A DNA stretch of 49,834 nt from a virus: positions 1 through 49,834 of the IMG/VR virus record IMGVR_UViG_3300023112_000024; one strand, written 5' to 3'. A program made the position numbers and the translations under genes. A model generated the notes under the pieces. The model worked only from the letters and a program-made list of their open reading frames with translations. It did not search any database and was not told the origin of the DNA. Of the stretch, positions 30,578 to 38,841 are shown in pieces. The stretch's first letter is position 1; each line of letters opens with the position of its first letter.

Positions 30578-32836
30578 CTATACATTGTAAACTCCGCCGC
30601 TATCCCTATAGTATCCGGCTGCTCGAGCTTCTTCCTCTGATTGCGTAGGCGTCCCGATCCTTGCGTGGTAGTCGAACCAACTTTCTCCGGCGCGTCGTTG
30701 AGGTCGCGATTTATTATGCGCAACAACACCATCGACCAAATAAGTGTGTGTTCTATCAGTCGTAAAGTTATAAACCTTCGCAAGCTCTTCTCTGCTGATT
30801 AGCTCAGTAACTTCCTCTAGACCGTTAACGGTAACGAGATTATCACCAACTTCTAGTTGGCCAATTTCAATACCATACTCTTCGTAAGTTGGCTTTGATG
30901 CCTCTGGATTAAAAGATTTCCAACCTTCTTCTGTCAGGAAGGGATGAGAATCGGTACAGGTAATCCTGTCATTAATCGTAACAAGCGTTTTTAGTCCTTC
31001 AGGAATATCGTGAACATGAATAACTGTATCGAGTGAACCATCCTGAGTATTAACTTCATCGTCAACGATAATGTCTTCAATGTTTTTAGAACTACCATCC
31101 GCCATATCAATAGGTGTCCCGGCGACAAAACAATTTATCTCTGTTTCTCGTTCTGCCACCGCATAATCCTCCTCCCTTGGAGCAGCCTGGATCATGCTGG
31201 AGCCGTCCCTATTACCAGTCGCATAACTTTTATTATGCGCAACAACGCCATCGACCAAATAAGTGTGTGTTCTATCAGTCGTAAAGTTATAAACCTTCGC
31301 AAGTTCCTCTCTGCTGATTAGCTCAGTAACTTCTTCTAGACCGTTAACGGTAACGAGATTATCACCAACTCTTAGTTGACCGATCTCAATATCGTATTCT
31401 TCGTAAGTCGGTTTAGAAGCTTCTGGGTTACAAGACTTCCAACCATCTTCTGTTAAGAAAGGATGAGAATCGGTACAGGTAATCCTGTCATTAATCGTAA
31501 CAAGCGTTCTTAAAGCTTCAGGAATATCATGAACAAAAGTAACTGTATCTAGCGAACCGTTCTGAGTATTAACCTCATCGCCAACGGCAATGTGTTCAAT
31601 GTTTTTAAAGCCACCGCCCGCCATATCAATAGGTGTTCCAGCGACAAAACAACTTGTCTCTGTTTCTCGTTCTGCCACCGCATAATCACCCCGCCCTGGA
31701 GCAGGGCCGGTATTAGCGTCGGGCATCTGCTCCCCATATGTTTCCGCTTCTATTTGATCATAACCAGCCCGCGTAAGACCCGTTATGGGGCCGTAGGTTG
31801 GATGGTTAAAGGTATATCTACCGTCTGCATCCGGTGTTGGCTCTCCTGAAGGAGGTACATCATCCGCAGGAGGAGTCCCGGACCCCTCCTGATCGTCAGG
31901 GTAGCCAGAATAAAGGCCGTTAAGATCCATGTTCAGTATGCCGCCAACTAACGTAAGGCCATCCTCTATGCCCCGTAGAGCGGCATCAACCAGCACCTGT
32001 TTAGCCTCGGGGGTAAGATCCGGATCCGCTAAAATTTCACCTATCGCTGCCTGGCCTGTCGTGTAGACGAGCATTGCGTCACGGCTTCCCTGCAAGATCC
32101 CAGCATACTCATTCGCTATAGTCTGTAATAATTGAGCGTTCTGGTCGCTCATGCTTTGAGTATCTATTCTGTTCTGGTTAGCCATGATCTGAAGTTCTAC
32201 ATCGACCGCCGCTCTTTCTTGAACAGCCCTTACTCTCTGGTCGCCCTCCGCTGTAATAAGAATTTGATCTAGTTCATTTTTTCTATTCATCAGTCCAAGG
32301 TCGACTTCCCCTTGGGCGGCAATGTTTAGCCGAGACTGCCTGCCTTGAGCGCCGATATTTAGCCTGGACTCCCTGCCTTGAGCGCCGATATTTAGCCTGG
32401 ACTCATTGCCTTGAGCTGCAGTCTGTTCAAGCTGCTGCCTTCCTTGGACGTCAAGCAAGCCAAATTTGTTTGATTCCCCCGCATTAAAACGTCCAGCCTC
32501 ATTCATTTGACCGACATTAAATTGCTTGTTTTGGATTGATGCGTTTGCGTCTTGAGAGGCCATAGGGAGCGAATAGTCGTACAATGCCGATTCCCCTGCG
32601 CCGACGGCAAGTGAGGAGTTTAAGAGCCCTCTTCCTTCCATCGCTTGCTGTGATCGGGATCTGGCTTGCCGCATCGGAGCGGAATTCTTGGCAATGATCC
32701 CCTGAACTCGGCCCTCTACCGTGTCAGTGTCATAGTCCATGCTTGTCGTCGACGGGGAGTAGTCTGACACAGCAACATCATCGGACGCCGTGGATTCGTA
32801 AGTATTAATTATCCCCTGATTGTATGTCTCTGGCAT
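30578..32836 (-). CDS. Virion protein with two tandem Hint (intein-like) domains
   Basis: 752 residues. Residues 1-260 are helical, with three 11-residue repeats (ESRLNIGAQGR) near 150, as in internal virion proteins. Residues 396-535 and 569-708 are two Hint domains about 93% alike. Each has Cys1 in CFVAGTPIDM (block A), TCTDSHPFLT (block B Thr and His), VYNFTTDRTHTYLVDG (block F) and a terminal VVAHN (block G). Lys follows each His-Asn, so the Cys/Ser/Thr needed to complete splicing is absent. This is the bacterial-intein-like type known to cleave rather than splice. Cleavage after Asn708 would free a 44-residue C-terminal peptide. Processing of this virion protein is inferred. GGAAG precedes the ATG. 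Confidence 0.7.
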   Translation of the reverse strand: MPETYNQGIINTYESTASDDVAVSDYSPSTTSMDYDTDTVEGRVQGIIAKNSAPMRQARSRSQQAMEGRGLLNSSLAVGAGESALYDYSLPMASQDANASIQNKQFNVGQMNEAGRFNAGESNKFGLLDVQGRQQLEQTAAQGNESRLNIGAQGRESRLNIGAQGRQSRLNIAAQGEVDLGLMNRKNELDQILITAEGDQRVRAVQERAAVDVELQIMANQNRIDTQSMSDQNAQLLQTIANEYAGILQGSRDAMLVYTTGQAAIGEILADPDLTPEAKQVLVDAALRGIEDGLTLVGGILNMDLNGLYSGYPDDQEGSGTPPADDVPPSGEPTPDADGRYTFNHPTYGPITGLTRAGYDQIEAETYGEQMPDANTGPAPGRGDYAVAERETETSCFVAGTPIDMAGGGFKNIEHIAVGDEVNTQNGSLDTVTFVHDIPEALRTLVTINDRITCTDSHPFLTEDGWKSCNPEASKPTYEEYDIEIGQLRVGDNLVTVNGLEEVTELISREELAKVYNFTTDRTHTYLVDGVVAHNKSYATGNRDGSSMIQAAPREEDYAVAERETEINCFVAGTPIDMADGSSKNIEDIIVDDEVNTQDGSLDTVIHVHDIPEGLKTLVTINDRITCTDSHPFLTEEGWKSFNPEASKPTYEEYGIEIGQLEVGDNLVTVNGLEEVTELISREELAKVYNFTTDRTHTYLVDGVVAHNKSRPQRRAGESWFDYHARIGTPTQSEEEARAAGYYRDSGGVYNV
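30711..31168. repeat. 458-bp direct repeat, copy A (copy B 31230-31687)
   Basis: The two copies are roughly 90% identical by eye and cover the Hint domain plus the ten preceding codons (DYAVAERETE). Only about 61 bp separates them. The exact 519-bp offset and shared upstream codons point to tandem duplication of one Hint module rather than two independent insertions. Confidence 0.85.
30713..31132 (-). other. Hint domain 2 coding segment
   Basis: Encodes residues 569-708, offset from domain 1 by exactly 173 codons (519 bp). Cys1, the Thr/His of block B and the terminal His-Asn are all intact, and Lys again occupies +1. The downstream tail is KSRPQRRAGESWFDYHAR and about 26 further residues. 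Confidence 0.75.
31232..31651 (-). other. Hint domain 1 coding segment
   Basis: Encodes residues 396-535, from the catalytic Cys (TGT at 31649-31651) to the terminal Asn (AAT at 31232-31234). It has no room for a homing endonuclease (140 residues). The +1 residue is Lys. It differs from domain 2 at scattered positions, e.g. an extra Cys in WKSCNPE, where domain 2 has Phe. Confidence 0.75.
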
Positions 32837-32987
32837 TCAGTTTTGCTTCCAATTTTTTATTCGTCCGATTCGCAACAGCAAAACGAACATTCAGTTCAAC
32901 AATTTCCGCTAAAGCCGCGTCTCTCTGCGCGGCAAGCGCCTGGCATCGAATCCTAAACTCAAATACATCCTGCCCCTCTTCTTCCAT
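32805..32987 (-). CDS. Small coiled-coil protein
   Basis: 60 residues, a single charged helix (FRIRCQALAAQRDAALAEIV, then ANRTNKKLEAKLNARD). It overlaps the start of the Hint-containing virion protein by 32 bases and follows the tail assembly chaperone gene after 12 bases. No family recognised. A role in assembly or as a minor structural helix is plausible. Confidence 0.5.
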   Translation of the reverse strand: MEEEGQDVFEFRIRCQALAAQRDAALAEIVELNVRFAVANRTNKKLEAKLNARDIQSGDN

Positions 32988-32999
32988 CAGCGATCCCTG

Positions 33000-33308
33000 C
33001 TACCCCAGAAGTGGGCCGGGAGCTTCAGGTCTAGTATCCGGAAACCCAGTAGTCTCAGGATCGTCCGGCCATACCCTCAGTTCTTCTCTGTAGGTTATCC
33101 ATGCCGCGTGATCGGGAAAATCAGTAGTAGGCACTATAAAATCAGTAGCTTGTAGCTGACCATTCCTCCATTGAATTGCGGGAGCATTTATTTGCTCTTC
33201 CGTTAGCGGCACAAGTTCATATTCGGAGTAATTGGCCTCCATAAACGCTTCGTCGGCAATAACCGACGTAATCACCACACCGTTTTCTAAAACATTAAAT
33301 GTAGCCAT
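33000..33308 (-). CDS. Tail fibre assembly chaperone-like protein
   Basis: 102 residues. The C-terminal half, WRNGQLQATDFIVPTTDFPD then HAAWITYREELRVWPDDPET and FPDTRPEAP, is the recognisable motif of phage tail-fibre/tail-assembly proteins, in which a short W-R-x-x-x-L-x-x-T-D segment and Y-R-x-x-L-R-x-W-P segment recur. It probably helps fold or attach the neighbouring Gly-rich adhesin or fibre, whose gene is directly upstream. A strong GAGGGGGG sequence precedes the ATG. Confidence 0.65.
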   Translation of the reverse strand: MATFNVLENGVVITSVIADEAFMEANYSEYELVPLTEEQINAPAIQWRNGQLQATDFIVPTTDFPDHAAWITYREELRVWPDDPETTGFPDTRPEAPGPLLG

Positions 33309-34397
33309 TTAAAAACCCCCCTCGGGACCAATTATTTTAATAAACACAAAGCCAGAACCACCAATGCCACCGGCCGCTCCGTAAGTGGGAGCGACGTTTT
33401 GTGTACCCCCACCACCACCGCAACCGCCGACTTCTCCAGCGCCACACCCGTATTTGTGGCTCGCGAGATCCTGCTCCGCACACCCACCTCCAGCACCAAA
33501 CCAACCAGCGCGAGCAGTAACCAATCCCGCGGCGGCCTCGCCGTCCGTCGAACAACCCCATCTCTCGGACCGGTCACCGCCGGCGACATAACTTTTTCTC
33601 CACTTCAAAAGTTCTAAAAACGGTCCCTGCGGTGCCTGAACACCGGAACCTAATACGGCATCGAATCCCCCGATTGTAAGCAAGTCTGAGTTCGGCCCAA
33701 AAATGCTGCCTCCGGCATAACCGGAGGCTTGATTGTTAGTTTGATTTTTGCTAGGAAAGCCGAGTCCAGCACCTCCAGAGACGGTGCTCCTGTTTCCTGC
33801 GGCCGTATTATCGGTATGGGCTGTACCAGAAGATTGTGCTGGGCCCAATAAAGCTATAGATCCGCCGCCGGTTGAACTACATCCATACCCCGTGGTCATG
33901 TTTGTCGTAGCATCTCCAGATGACCCACCAGTGTAGTTTCCAAGGGTCCCTCCTGTTGCGGTCCCTCCTGTTGCTCCAGTAGCCGTGAGAGAAGTAGAGA
34001 TCGAAGTACCAGCATTGCCTCCATTGCCTCCATTGCCAGTCATCGTCGCAATGTCTGATCCAGAAAAAGTCGTCGCGCTGCCAGCATTACCGGGTTTATC
34101 ATTCCCTGGTGTAGCGAAAGTCGGCTGGTAAGCACCGCCCGCTCCTATCGTTGCCGTGTATGTAACACCAGCAGAAAGGGTCATAAGACTTACCGCGGCT
34201 CCACCTCCGGCACCGCCTGAAGCTGCAGCAGCATACCCAGCGATCTGGTATGAAGTGGCTGCTCCGCCGCTACCGCCACCGCCGATAACATACACATAAG
34301 CCTTGCAATCAAACGCCGGGGTCCAAGTGGTTGACGCTAATAGTAAGACTTCAGTAAGCCCGGCCGAACCTGTTCCTCCTCCACCTAAAACTGCCAT
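33309..34397 (-). CDS. Glycine-rich tail adhesin (receptor-binding candidate)
   Basis: 362 residues, about one-quarter Gly. The opening AVLGGGGTGSAGLTEVLLLA, then VYVIGGGGSGGAA, followed by repeated Gly-rich loops (MTGNGGNGGNAGTS, GGCGGGGGTQN) and the closing GFVFIKIIGPEGG match the Gly-rich tip proteins of phage tail fibres, whose Gly loops carry variable receptor-contact segments. Clustered Cys residues (WGCSTDG, GGGCAEQ, KYGCGAG, GGCGG) may stabilise the tip or bind metal. The neighbours are a tail fibre gene upstream and an assembly chaperone downstream, the expected trio. GAGGT precedes the ATG. Confidence 0.65.
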   Translation of the reverse strand: MAVLGGGGTGSAGLTEVLLLASTTWTPAFDCKAYVYVIGGGGSGGAATSYQIAGYAAAASGGAGGGAAVSLMTLSAGVTYTATIGAGGAYQPTFATPGNDKPGNAGSATTFSGSDIATMTGNGGNGGNAGTSISTSLTATGATGGTATGGTLGNYTGGSSGDATTNMTTGYGCSSTGGGSIALLGPAQSSGTAHTDNTAAGNRSTVSGGAGLGFPSKNQTNNQASGYAGGSIFGPNSDLLTIGGFDAVLGSGVQAPQGPFLELLKWRKSYVAGGDRSERWGCSTDGEAAAGLVTARAGWFGAGGGCAEQDLASHKYGCGAGEVGGCGGGGGTQNVAPTYGAAGGIGGSGFVFIKIIGPEGGF

Positions 34398-34400
34398 AAT

Positions 34401-35321
34401 TTATACCTCGAACCAGCCGACAGTTGCATCGACATAGACTAATTGGGTTGAATTGCCCGTGGGCAGCGTGCCGTCAGCAGCTGCTGAATTTATATTTGAA
34501 CTGTTTCGTCCTATTGTCACTAATGCTGCTCCTGCGTTGCTAATTATTACTGTATCTCCCGCACTTGGACTTGCAGGTAAAGTAATTGTGAAAGGTGTAG
34601 TTGCGTGATTACAAATCAACTGGTCGCCGCTAGCTGCGGTAAAGGTTGTTGTTTTGATCAGCCATGGCGAGTAAGCGCCCGCTGCGGATGCCTGCGAGTC
34701 AACATAGGTTTTGATAGCGAGCGATGAAGATATGTTTGTGTCGGTCGCGCCAGCCATTGTATCGCTTTCGATAATATCGGTTATTGTCGCCCCCGGCCCT
34801 AACTTTAAACTCTCAAGAGTAGCCAAGCCTGTGGTGGTAATCGTTGCGAGACTAGCCAAGCCTGTGGTGGTAATCGTTGCGCTAGAAGCCGCCCCGGTCG
34901 TAGTGATCGCGTTGTCCTGAAAGTCGAATAGAGATCCAGAATCATCATATTGCAGTTGCAGCGTGGCAGCCCCATAAATCTCAATGTCGTTAGGCTTTGT
35001 GCTGTGAGTGTCGCCATATAGACGAATAGACCCACCAAGGATGTTGGTTGTGCCTGCAGTGATGTACAGGATGCCATTTGTGTCGCTACCCCTGATCTCC
35101 GGATTAGCCACAGAGAAGTTGAGATCGTCGTACAAAGTAAGCTGAGTTTGAGCCAATACACCAGTGCCGCCAGGGTTTACCTGGAATATTCCGTTTGCTG
35201 TTAGCGCGGGGAATAAATCAAATGCTGTCTCAATCCCTGTGAATTCTGTCCTCATGACGGCAGAAGATCCAGACGAGCTGGTTATCGGTTGCCCTGTCGG
35301 AGTGTAATATGGAGCTGCCAT
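34401..35321 (-). CDS. Tail fibre protein
   Basis: 306 residues. The N-terminus (AAPYYTPTGQPITSSSGSSA, then VMRTEFTGIETAFDLFP) is a common start of phage fibre proteins that bind the tail. A beta-repeat region follows (ITTTGLASLATITTTGLATL) with near-identical 14-codon direct repeats around 34820-34880, then a conserved fibre segment ISSSLAIKTYVDSQASAAGA and a C-terminal beta domain (ITLPASPSAGDTVIISNAGA). GAGG lies seven bases before the ATG. Probably carries the Gly-rich adhesin encoded immediately downstream. Confidence 0.7.
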   Translation of the reverse strand: MAAPYYTPTGQPITSSSGSSAVMRTEFTGIETAFDLFPALTANGIFQVNPGGTGVLAQTQLTLYDDLNFSVANPEIRGSDTNGILYITAGTTNILGGSIRLYGDTHSTKPNDIEIYGAATLQLQYDDSGSLFDFQDNAITTTGAASSATITTTGLASLATITTTGLATLESLKLGPGATITDIIESDTMAGATDTNISSSLAIKTYVDSQASAAGAYSPWLIKTTTFTAASGDQLICNHATTPFTITLPASPSAGDTVIISNAGAALVTIGRNSSNINSAAADGTLPTGNSTQLVYVDATVGWFEV

Positions 35322-35324
35322 GAT

Positions 35325-37415
35325 TTACCTCAAATATCGTCTGTTTAAGTATCGGATAAACGCCCCAGAATACGCCAAAGGGTTCATGATATCCGAATTC
35401 TTGCGTATTATTATACCCATATTCTCGGCAGAACCCGAAAGCCCTAGACGAGAAGGCTCCAAAGTCACTCCATCCCACGTAAAAGCGTCCCAAACAACTT
35501 CGTCCCATCGAGATTCAAGGAACTCTGTTTGCACGGGATATGCTGTGGAACTAGGCTGAGGCATCTTACGAACATCACCATAACCAAGGTCATAAGCAAA
35601 AAAGAATTCTCCGTACCCTGACCCAGAAACTTCTAGCGCACAACTCATCCATCGTTTTTTGAATCTAGGAGTCCCCATGTTGTGGTAATGGAATACCAGG
35701 GAGGCCTCTATTTTGATTCCGTCAAATGAAGTGCCTTTGTCTAGTTCGTAGACAATTCCAGCATCGCTTCCAAAATACATGCCCTCAGAGCCATCTGCTT
35801 TCTCTACAGAGATCGATGTTTCTATTGAGTGAGAGAGGACAATAGGCATTATGCCGACAAGCTTGCCGTTTGCGATTGTGATGTGATATCCGGATTTGTC
35901 ATTGAAATAGACGCGATACTGGCTTTTTGCCCTAGATATCAGAGACGAAGATATTTCCGTCTTCTTTATATTTATTGTCTCTCTAACTTTGTCGGAGACA
36001 GTGCTAGTCACGAAATTACCAAACTTCTGGGTTGTTTTTAGGCTCGTTACGCCCCACTGCCCCATAAAGAAAGTTTCCCCCAGCGTTTGAATCGAGTTTT
36101 CATAGGCCCCGACCTCATCTCGAAATTCGACCAAATTCCAGTCCAGAACAGAGTTTCCGTAGAGAACATGAGCCAAGTTTGCGTTTAAAATAAGCAGAGC
36201 CGAATCTCCTGACTCTCCAGGCTGTATTGCAAATCCGGTTATTAGGTCTTCTGTTGCAATCTCCGCAGCGCCAAGTATTGGCTCCCAGTTGAACGGCTTA
36301 CCTGTGCCGGAGTGCTGAATCGAATTGTCGAACGAGAAAAATAAGCTATTGTTGTGAACGACAACATGATCCGGAGTGTCATCAACCATCCCTGTAGCTA
36401 TGGGCGCAAATACCGTCCCATCAAACTCAAACCCTCGATTAAGCTTGTCACAACCATATATCCTTGAGGATCCTAGCAAGTTAGCACGGACAGTCTCGTA
36501 ATCTCCTCCTGGGAGCAAGGTTATTGCCGTACTGTCTGCCGCAATTGTGGCGACATTCAAATTAGCGCCAACATCTAGGTTCTCTGATTGGAATGTCCCT
36601 GTCTGACTGGCGAATATAAGCCTGCCAGAGCCGTCGTCACCCTCCCAAGAACCCGATTCAAGAGAAATTCTAGTTATTACGGCCGTTGCACCGGATATTG
36701 CGCCAGTTATCGTATCGCCTTCCGCTACTATGTAAGACCCTCCGCCTGTGAAAGGAAGCTCTCGCCCAAGCGGGACTTTAACCCATCCCGCCGCAGTTGC
36801 TTTGTATAGATCGGCCTCCGTATTTCCGACATTATTCCTGAACCCGTAAACAACACTGCTCAGAAAGCCGATTCCTAATACGCTTCCCGCACCAGGTATC
36901 GCGCCAATATCGGACCTGTATTCGTTGGCAGTCAAGCTCTTGTAAGTAGCCTGCAAGAATGGCGTGGATCCACCGTTTGGCACTTGAGTATCGTCGGTAT
37001 TGCCCTCAGTGACCCCGCTAACCTGAAGATCCTCGGAAACATTGAAAGCCCCGGTGTCCTTTGTGATAACTAAATAGGCCTGGGCCCCGCTAGTGCCAGT
37101 TGATATGACTACAGCCGTTTCAGTGGAAGTAACCCCTGTGATCGTGTCTCCAACCGTAAACGTGCCAGTAATGGTGACATTCAATAAAGCGTAATTTTGG
37201 GCTGAAGGACTTGGGCGGCCATCATATCGCTCATACCCTTGGATATCACGGTAACCCCCATCGAGCCCCATCTCAAAATTCTGGGATTCTCGAAGCGACC
37301 CTGGGTCTGCTTCCCAAGGAGGAACCGTTTCGTCAAGCCCACCCTGAAATGCCAAGTAGTTATACTGGGGTGGCGGAGTCCTTGGAACCTGAGAGATACG
37401 ATTCCCGAGTCTCAC
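35325..37415 (-). CDS. Tail nozzle / tail tube closing protein
   Basis: 696 residues. The opening YNYLAFQGGLDETVPPWEAD with SQNFEMGLDGGYRDIQGYER, then SSRIYGCDKLNRGFEFDG, DHVVVHNNSLFFSFDNSIQH and IATEDLITGFAIQPGESGDS are features of the beta-propeller-like nozzle proteins that close short tails. Two inserted Gly/Thr-rich modules (VGDTITGVTSTETAVV, EGDTITGAISGATAVI) resemble modules of the 849-residue protein. Near residue 637 there is a WDEVVWDAFTWD motif like that of the repeat protein. GTG start overlaps the adaptor stop (GTGA). Confidence 0.7.
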   Translation of the reverse strand: MRLGNRISQVPRTPPPQYNYLAFQGGLDETVPPWEADPGSLRESQNFEMGLDGGYRDIQGYERYDGRPSPSAQNYALLNVTITGTFTVGDTITGVTSTETAVVISTGTSGAQAYLVITKDTGAFNVSEDLQVSGVTEGNTDDTQVPNGGSTPFLQATYKSLTANEYRSDIGAIPGAGSVLGIGFLSSVVYGFRNNVGNTEADLYKATAAGWVKVPLGRELPFTGGGSYIVAEGDTITGAISGATAVITRISLESGSWEGDDGSGRLIFASQTGTFQSENLDVGANLNVATIAADSTAITLLPGGDYETVRANLLGSSRIYGCDKLNRGFEFDGTVFAPIATGMVDDTPDHVVVHNNSLFFSFDNSIQHSGTGKPFNWEPILGAAEIATEDLITGFAIQPGESGDSALLILNANLAHVLYGNSVLDWNLVEFRDEVGAYENSIQTLGETFFMGQWGVTSLKTTQKFGNFVTSTVSDKVRETINIKKTEISSSLISRAKSQYRVYFNDKSGYHITIANGKLVGIMPIVLSHSIETSISVEKADGSEGMYFGSDAGIVYELDKGTSFDGIKIEASLVFHYHNMGTPRFKKRWMSCALEVSGSGYGEFFFAYDLGYGDVRKMPQPSSTAYPVQTEFLESRWDEVVWDAFTWDGVTLEPSRLGLSGSAENMGIIIRKNSDIMNPLAYSGAFIRYLNRRYLR

Positions 37416-38161
37416 GCCAACGGCCCTCTCATCCTCATCGCAGGCATCTGATTGCCTTCCAACTGCCTCATCATTCTATTTCCCTCTTTCTGGGCTCGAG
37501 CAATGACCTCTCCCGCGCTTTCGAAGTAACCATACTTCTCCAAGGCCTTATAGACGATCAGCTTATGAAATTGGGCAGGCATTCCCGGAACTTCAGTGTC
37601 GTCAGCGATGGTGTTAGTAGCCCCCAAAACTTGAGGCCCCCGCTCATAGTAACTCTGAATGTTGTAGATATCGTTCGGTTCTGGGCCAATAACAATGTTG
37701 TTTTGAGGATCAACCGTGATGTAACGGGGATAACCTGGGTTTTGCAGGCCTGTTCTATAGACCAAACGAAACCAATCCCACTCCACCCATATCATCCAAT
37801 TTTGAGTGGCACTACCTGCGGAAACTAAGTGAATCCTCGGAGGGTCAACACGATCGTCTAGACGCCAAGAAGAGAAGCGGTCAATAGGATTCGACGCCCC
37901 GCCCGTAACATCATTAATTCCTGCGTTATCATACGCATAAACACCGCCGTCAGACGCGGCTGTAACAACCTCAAAAAGACGCCTCTGCCATCTAAACGAT
38001 TCAGAGTGTCTATTTTGGATATCTATGTAGGCGTCACTTACCCAGTTTGTTACCCGAGCAAGCTCTCCAGTTTGGCTCACAGTGGTAGAAGGGACTGCTG
38101 CCCCTCCGGCCAAGTTGGCCTCTAATGAGAAATTTTGGCATAACTCAAGAAAAGTTGACAA
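37412..38161 (-). CDS. Head-tail adaptor protein
   Basis: 249 residues. The pattern STFLELCQNFSLEANLAGG, then RVTNWVSDAYIDIQNRHSES, FRWQRRLFEVVT, IVIGPEPNDIYNIQSYYERG and MPAQFHKLIVYKALEKYGYF is that of adaptor proteins that dock beneath the portal in short-tailed phages, with an N-terminal helical part and a beta-rich end. It begins at TTG 38161 with GGAG six bases upstream. Its stop overlaps the nozzle start, consistent with these two proteins being made in balance. Confidence 0.75.
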   Translation of the reverse strand: MSTFLELCQNFSLEANLAGGAAVPSTTVSQTGELARVTNWVSDAYIDIQNRHSESFRWQRRLFEVVTAASDGGVYAYDNAGINDVTGGASNPIDRFSSWRLDDRVDPPRIHLVSAGSATQNWMIWVEWDWFRLVYRTGLQNPGYPRYITVDPQNNIVIGPEPNDIYNIQSYYERGPQVLGATNTIADDTEVPGMPAQFHKLIVYKALEKYGYFESAGEVIARAQKEGNRMMRQLEGNQMPAMRMRGPLA

Positions 38162-38173
38162 TTGCTACTCCGT

Positions 38174-38800
38174 TTACGCAGCCTTGAGCCGTTCCTCAAG
38201 CCATTTTGCCCCTCTTGGATTATCATCTTTAAGTACCTCAAATCCGTACCTCAAGCCTCGTCTAGCGGGATGATCAACTCCGACGCCACGCTGATCGTCG
38301 TATTCAACATTGCCGTAATGTACTGGCTTTGCTCCAGCCAAGACGCCAACAAACATTCTCGGGACAGTAAAAACTTGCCCACGGACAAATGTTCTCGAGA
38401 TGCCATTAACTGAAACTGTGAACACACGGTCAGCGTTTCTTTCTGCAGTGTCCCCTATCCGGATAGTGACCATTTCTTCATCAAATAGAAGAGCATCATG
38501 CTTATCCTTAAACTCTTGGCTAGTTGGATCAGTATTCCCAATATCCGTAACGATGAGCTTTGGCTCTACACCAGACTCATCTACCGTCATTATAACAGGA
38601 GGCCCAAGATCTACCGCGCTTGCATCTGTTTCAACATGCGTACTACCAGTAGGGCGATCTTGAGCAGTCATGCCCTCAAGCGCCTGCAGTATCCGATCGT
38701 TAGTCTGACTAATATCAGTCAGCTTCTCCTCAGTCTTTTCGAATCTTTCGCTGAACTCTTTCTCTAACTGCTTGTTGGTCTTGTTTTTTTGATACGTCAT
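38174..38800 (-). CDS. Virion protein of unknown position
   Basis: 208 residues. N-terminal coiled coil (KEFSERFEKTEEKLTDISQT), a Pro/Gly linker, then a beta-rich domain (EMVTIRIGDTAERNADRVFT, VSVNGISRTFVRGQVFTVPR) and a basic end (RYGFEVLKDDNPRG). GAGGGG precedes the ATG. Located between small capsid-associated genes and the adaptor, so a head or neck structural role is likely. Not assigned to a named family. Confidence 0.55.
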   Translation of the reverse strand: MTYQKNKTNKQLEKEFSERFEKTEEKLTDISQTNDRILQALEGMTAQDRPTGSTHVETDASAVDLGPPVIMTVDESGVEPKLIVTDIGNTDPTSQEFKDKHDALLFDEEMVTIRIGDTAERNADRVFTVSVNGISRTFVRGQVFTVPRMFVGVLAGAKPVHYGNVEYDDQRGVGVDHPARRGLRYGFEVLKDDNPRGAKWLEERLKAA

Positions 38801-38820
38801 AAGCCCCTCTATAAATTAGT

Positions 38821-38838
38821 AGGGCCCCGAAGGGCCCT
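38821..38838 (-). terminator. UUCG-loop hairpin after the 161-residue protein gene
   Basis: On the minus strand AGGGCCC-TTCG-GGGCCCT, a perfect 7-bp GC stem with a UUCG tetraloop, begins four bases after the stop codon region. It is followed by ACTAATTTATAG rather than a clean U-run, so it could be a leaky terminator, an RNA processing or a 3'-stabilising hairpin. Confidence 0.45.
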
Positions 38839-38841
38839 GGT

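Noticed and set aside
30538-30783. 81-codon minus-strand frame ending at the next gene's start
   Set aside because: Lies within the second Hint domain in another frame, has no family features and no good ribosome site; the stop/start contact is likely coincidental.
30578-32836. Classical splicing inteins in the virion protein
   Set aside because: Both domains are followed by Lys, not Cys/Ser/Thr, and have no homing endonuclease, so full splicing is unlikely; cleavage-type Hint is the better reading.
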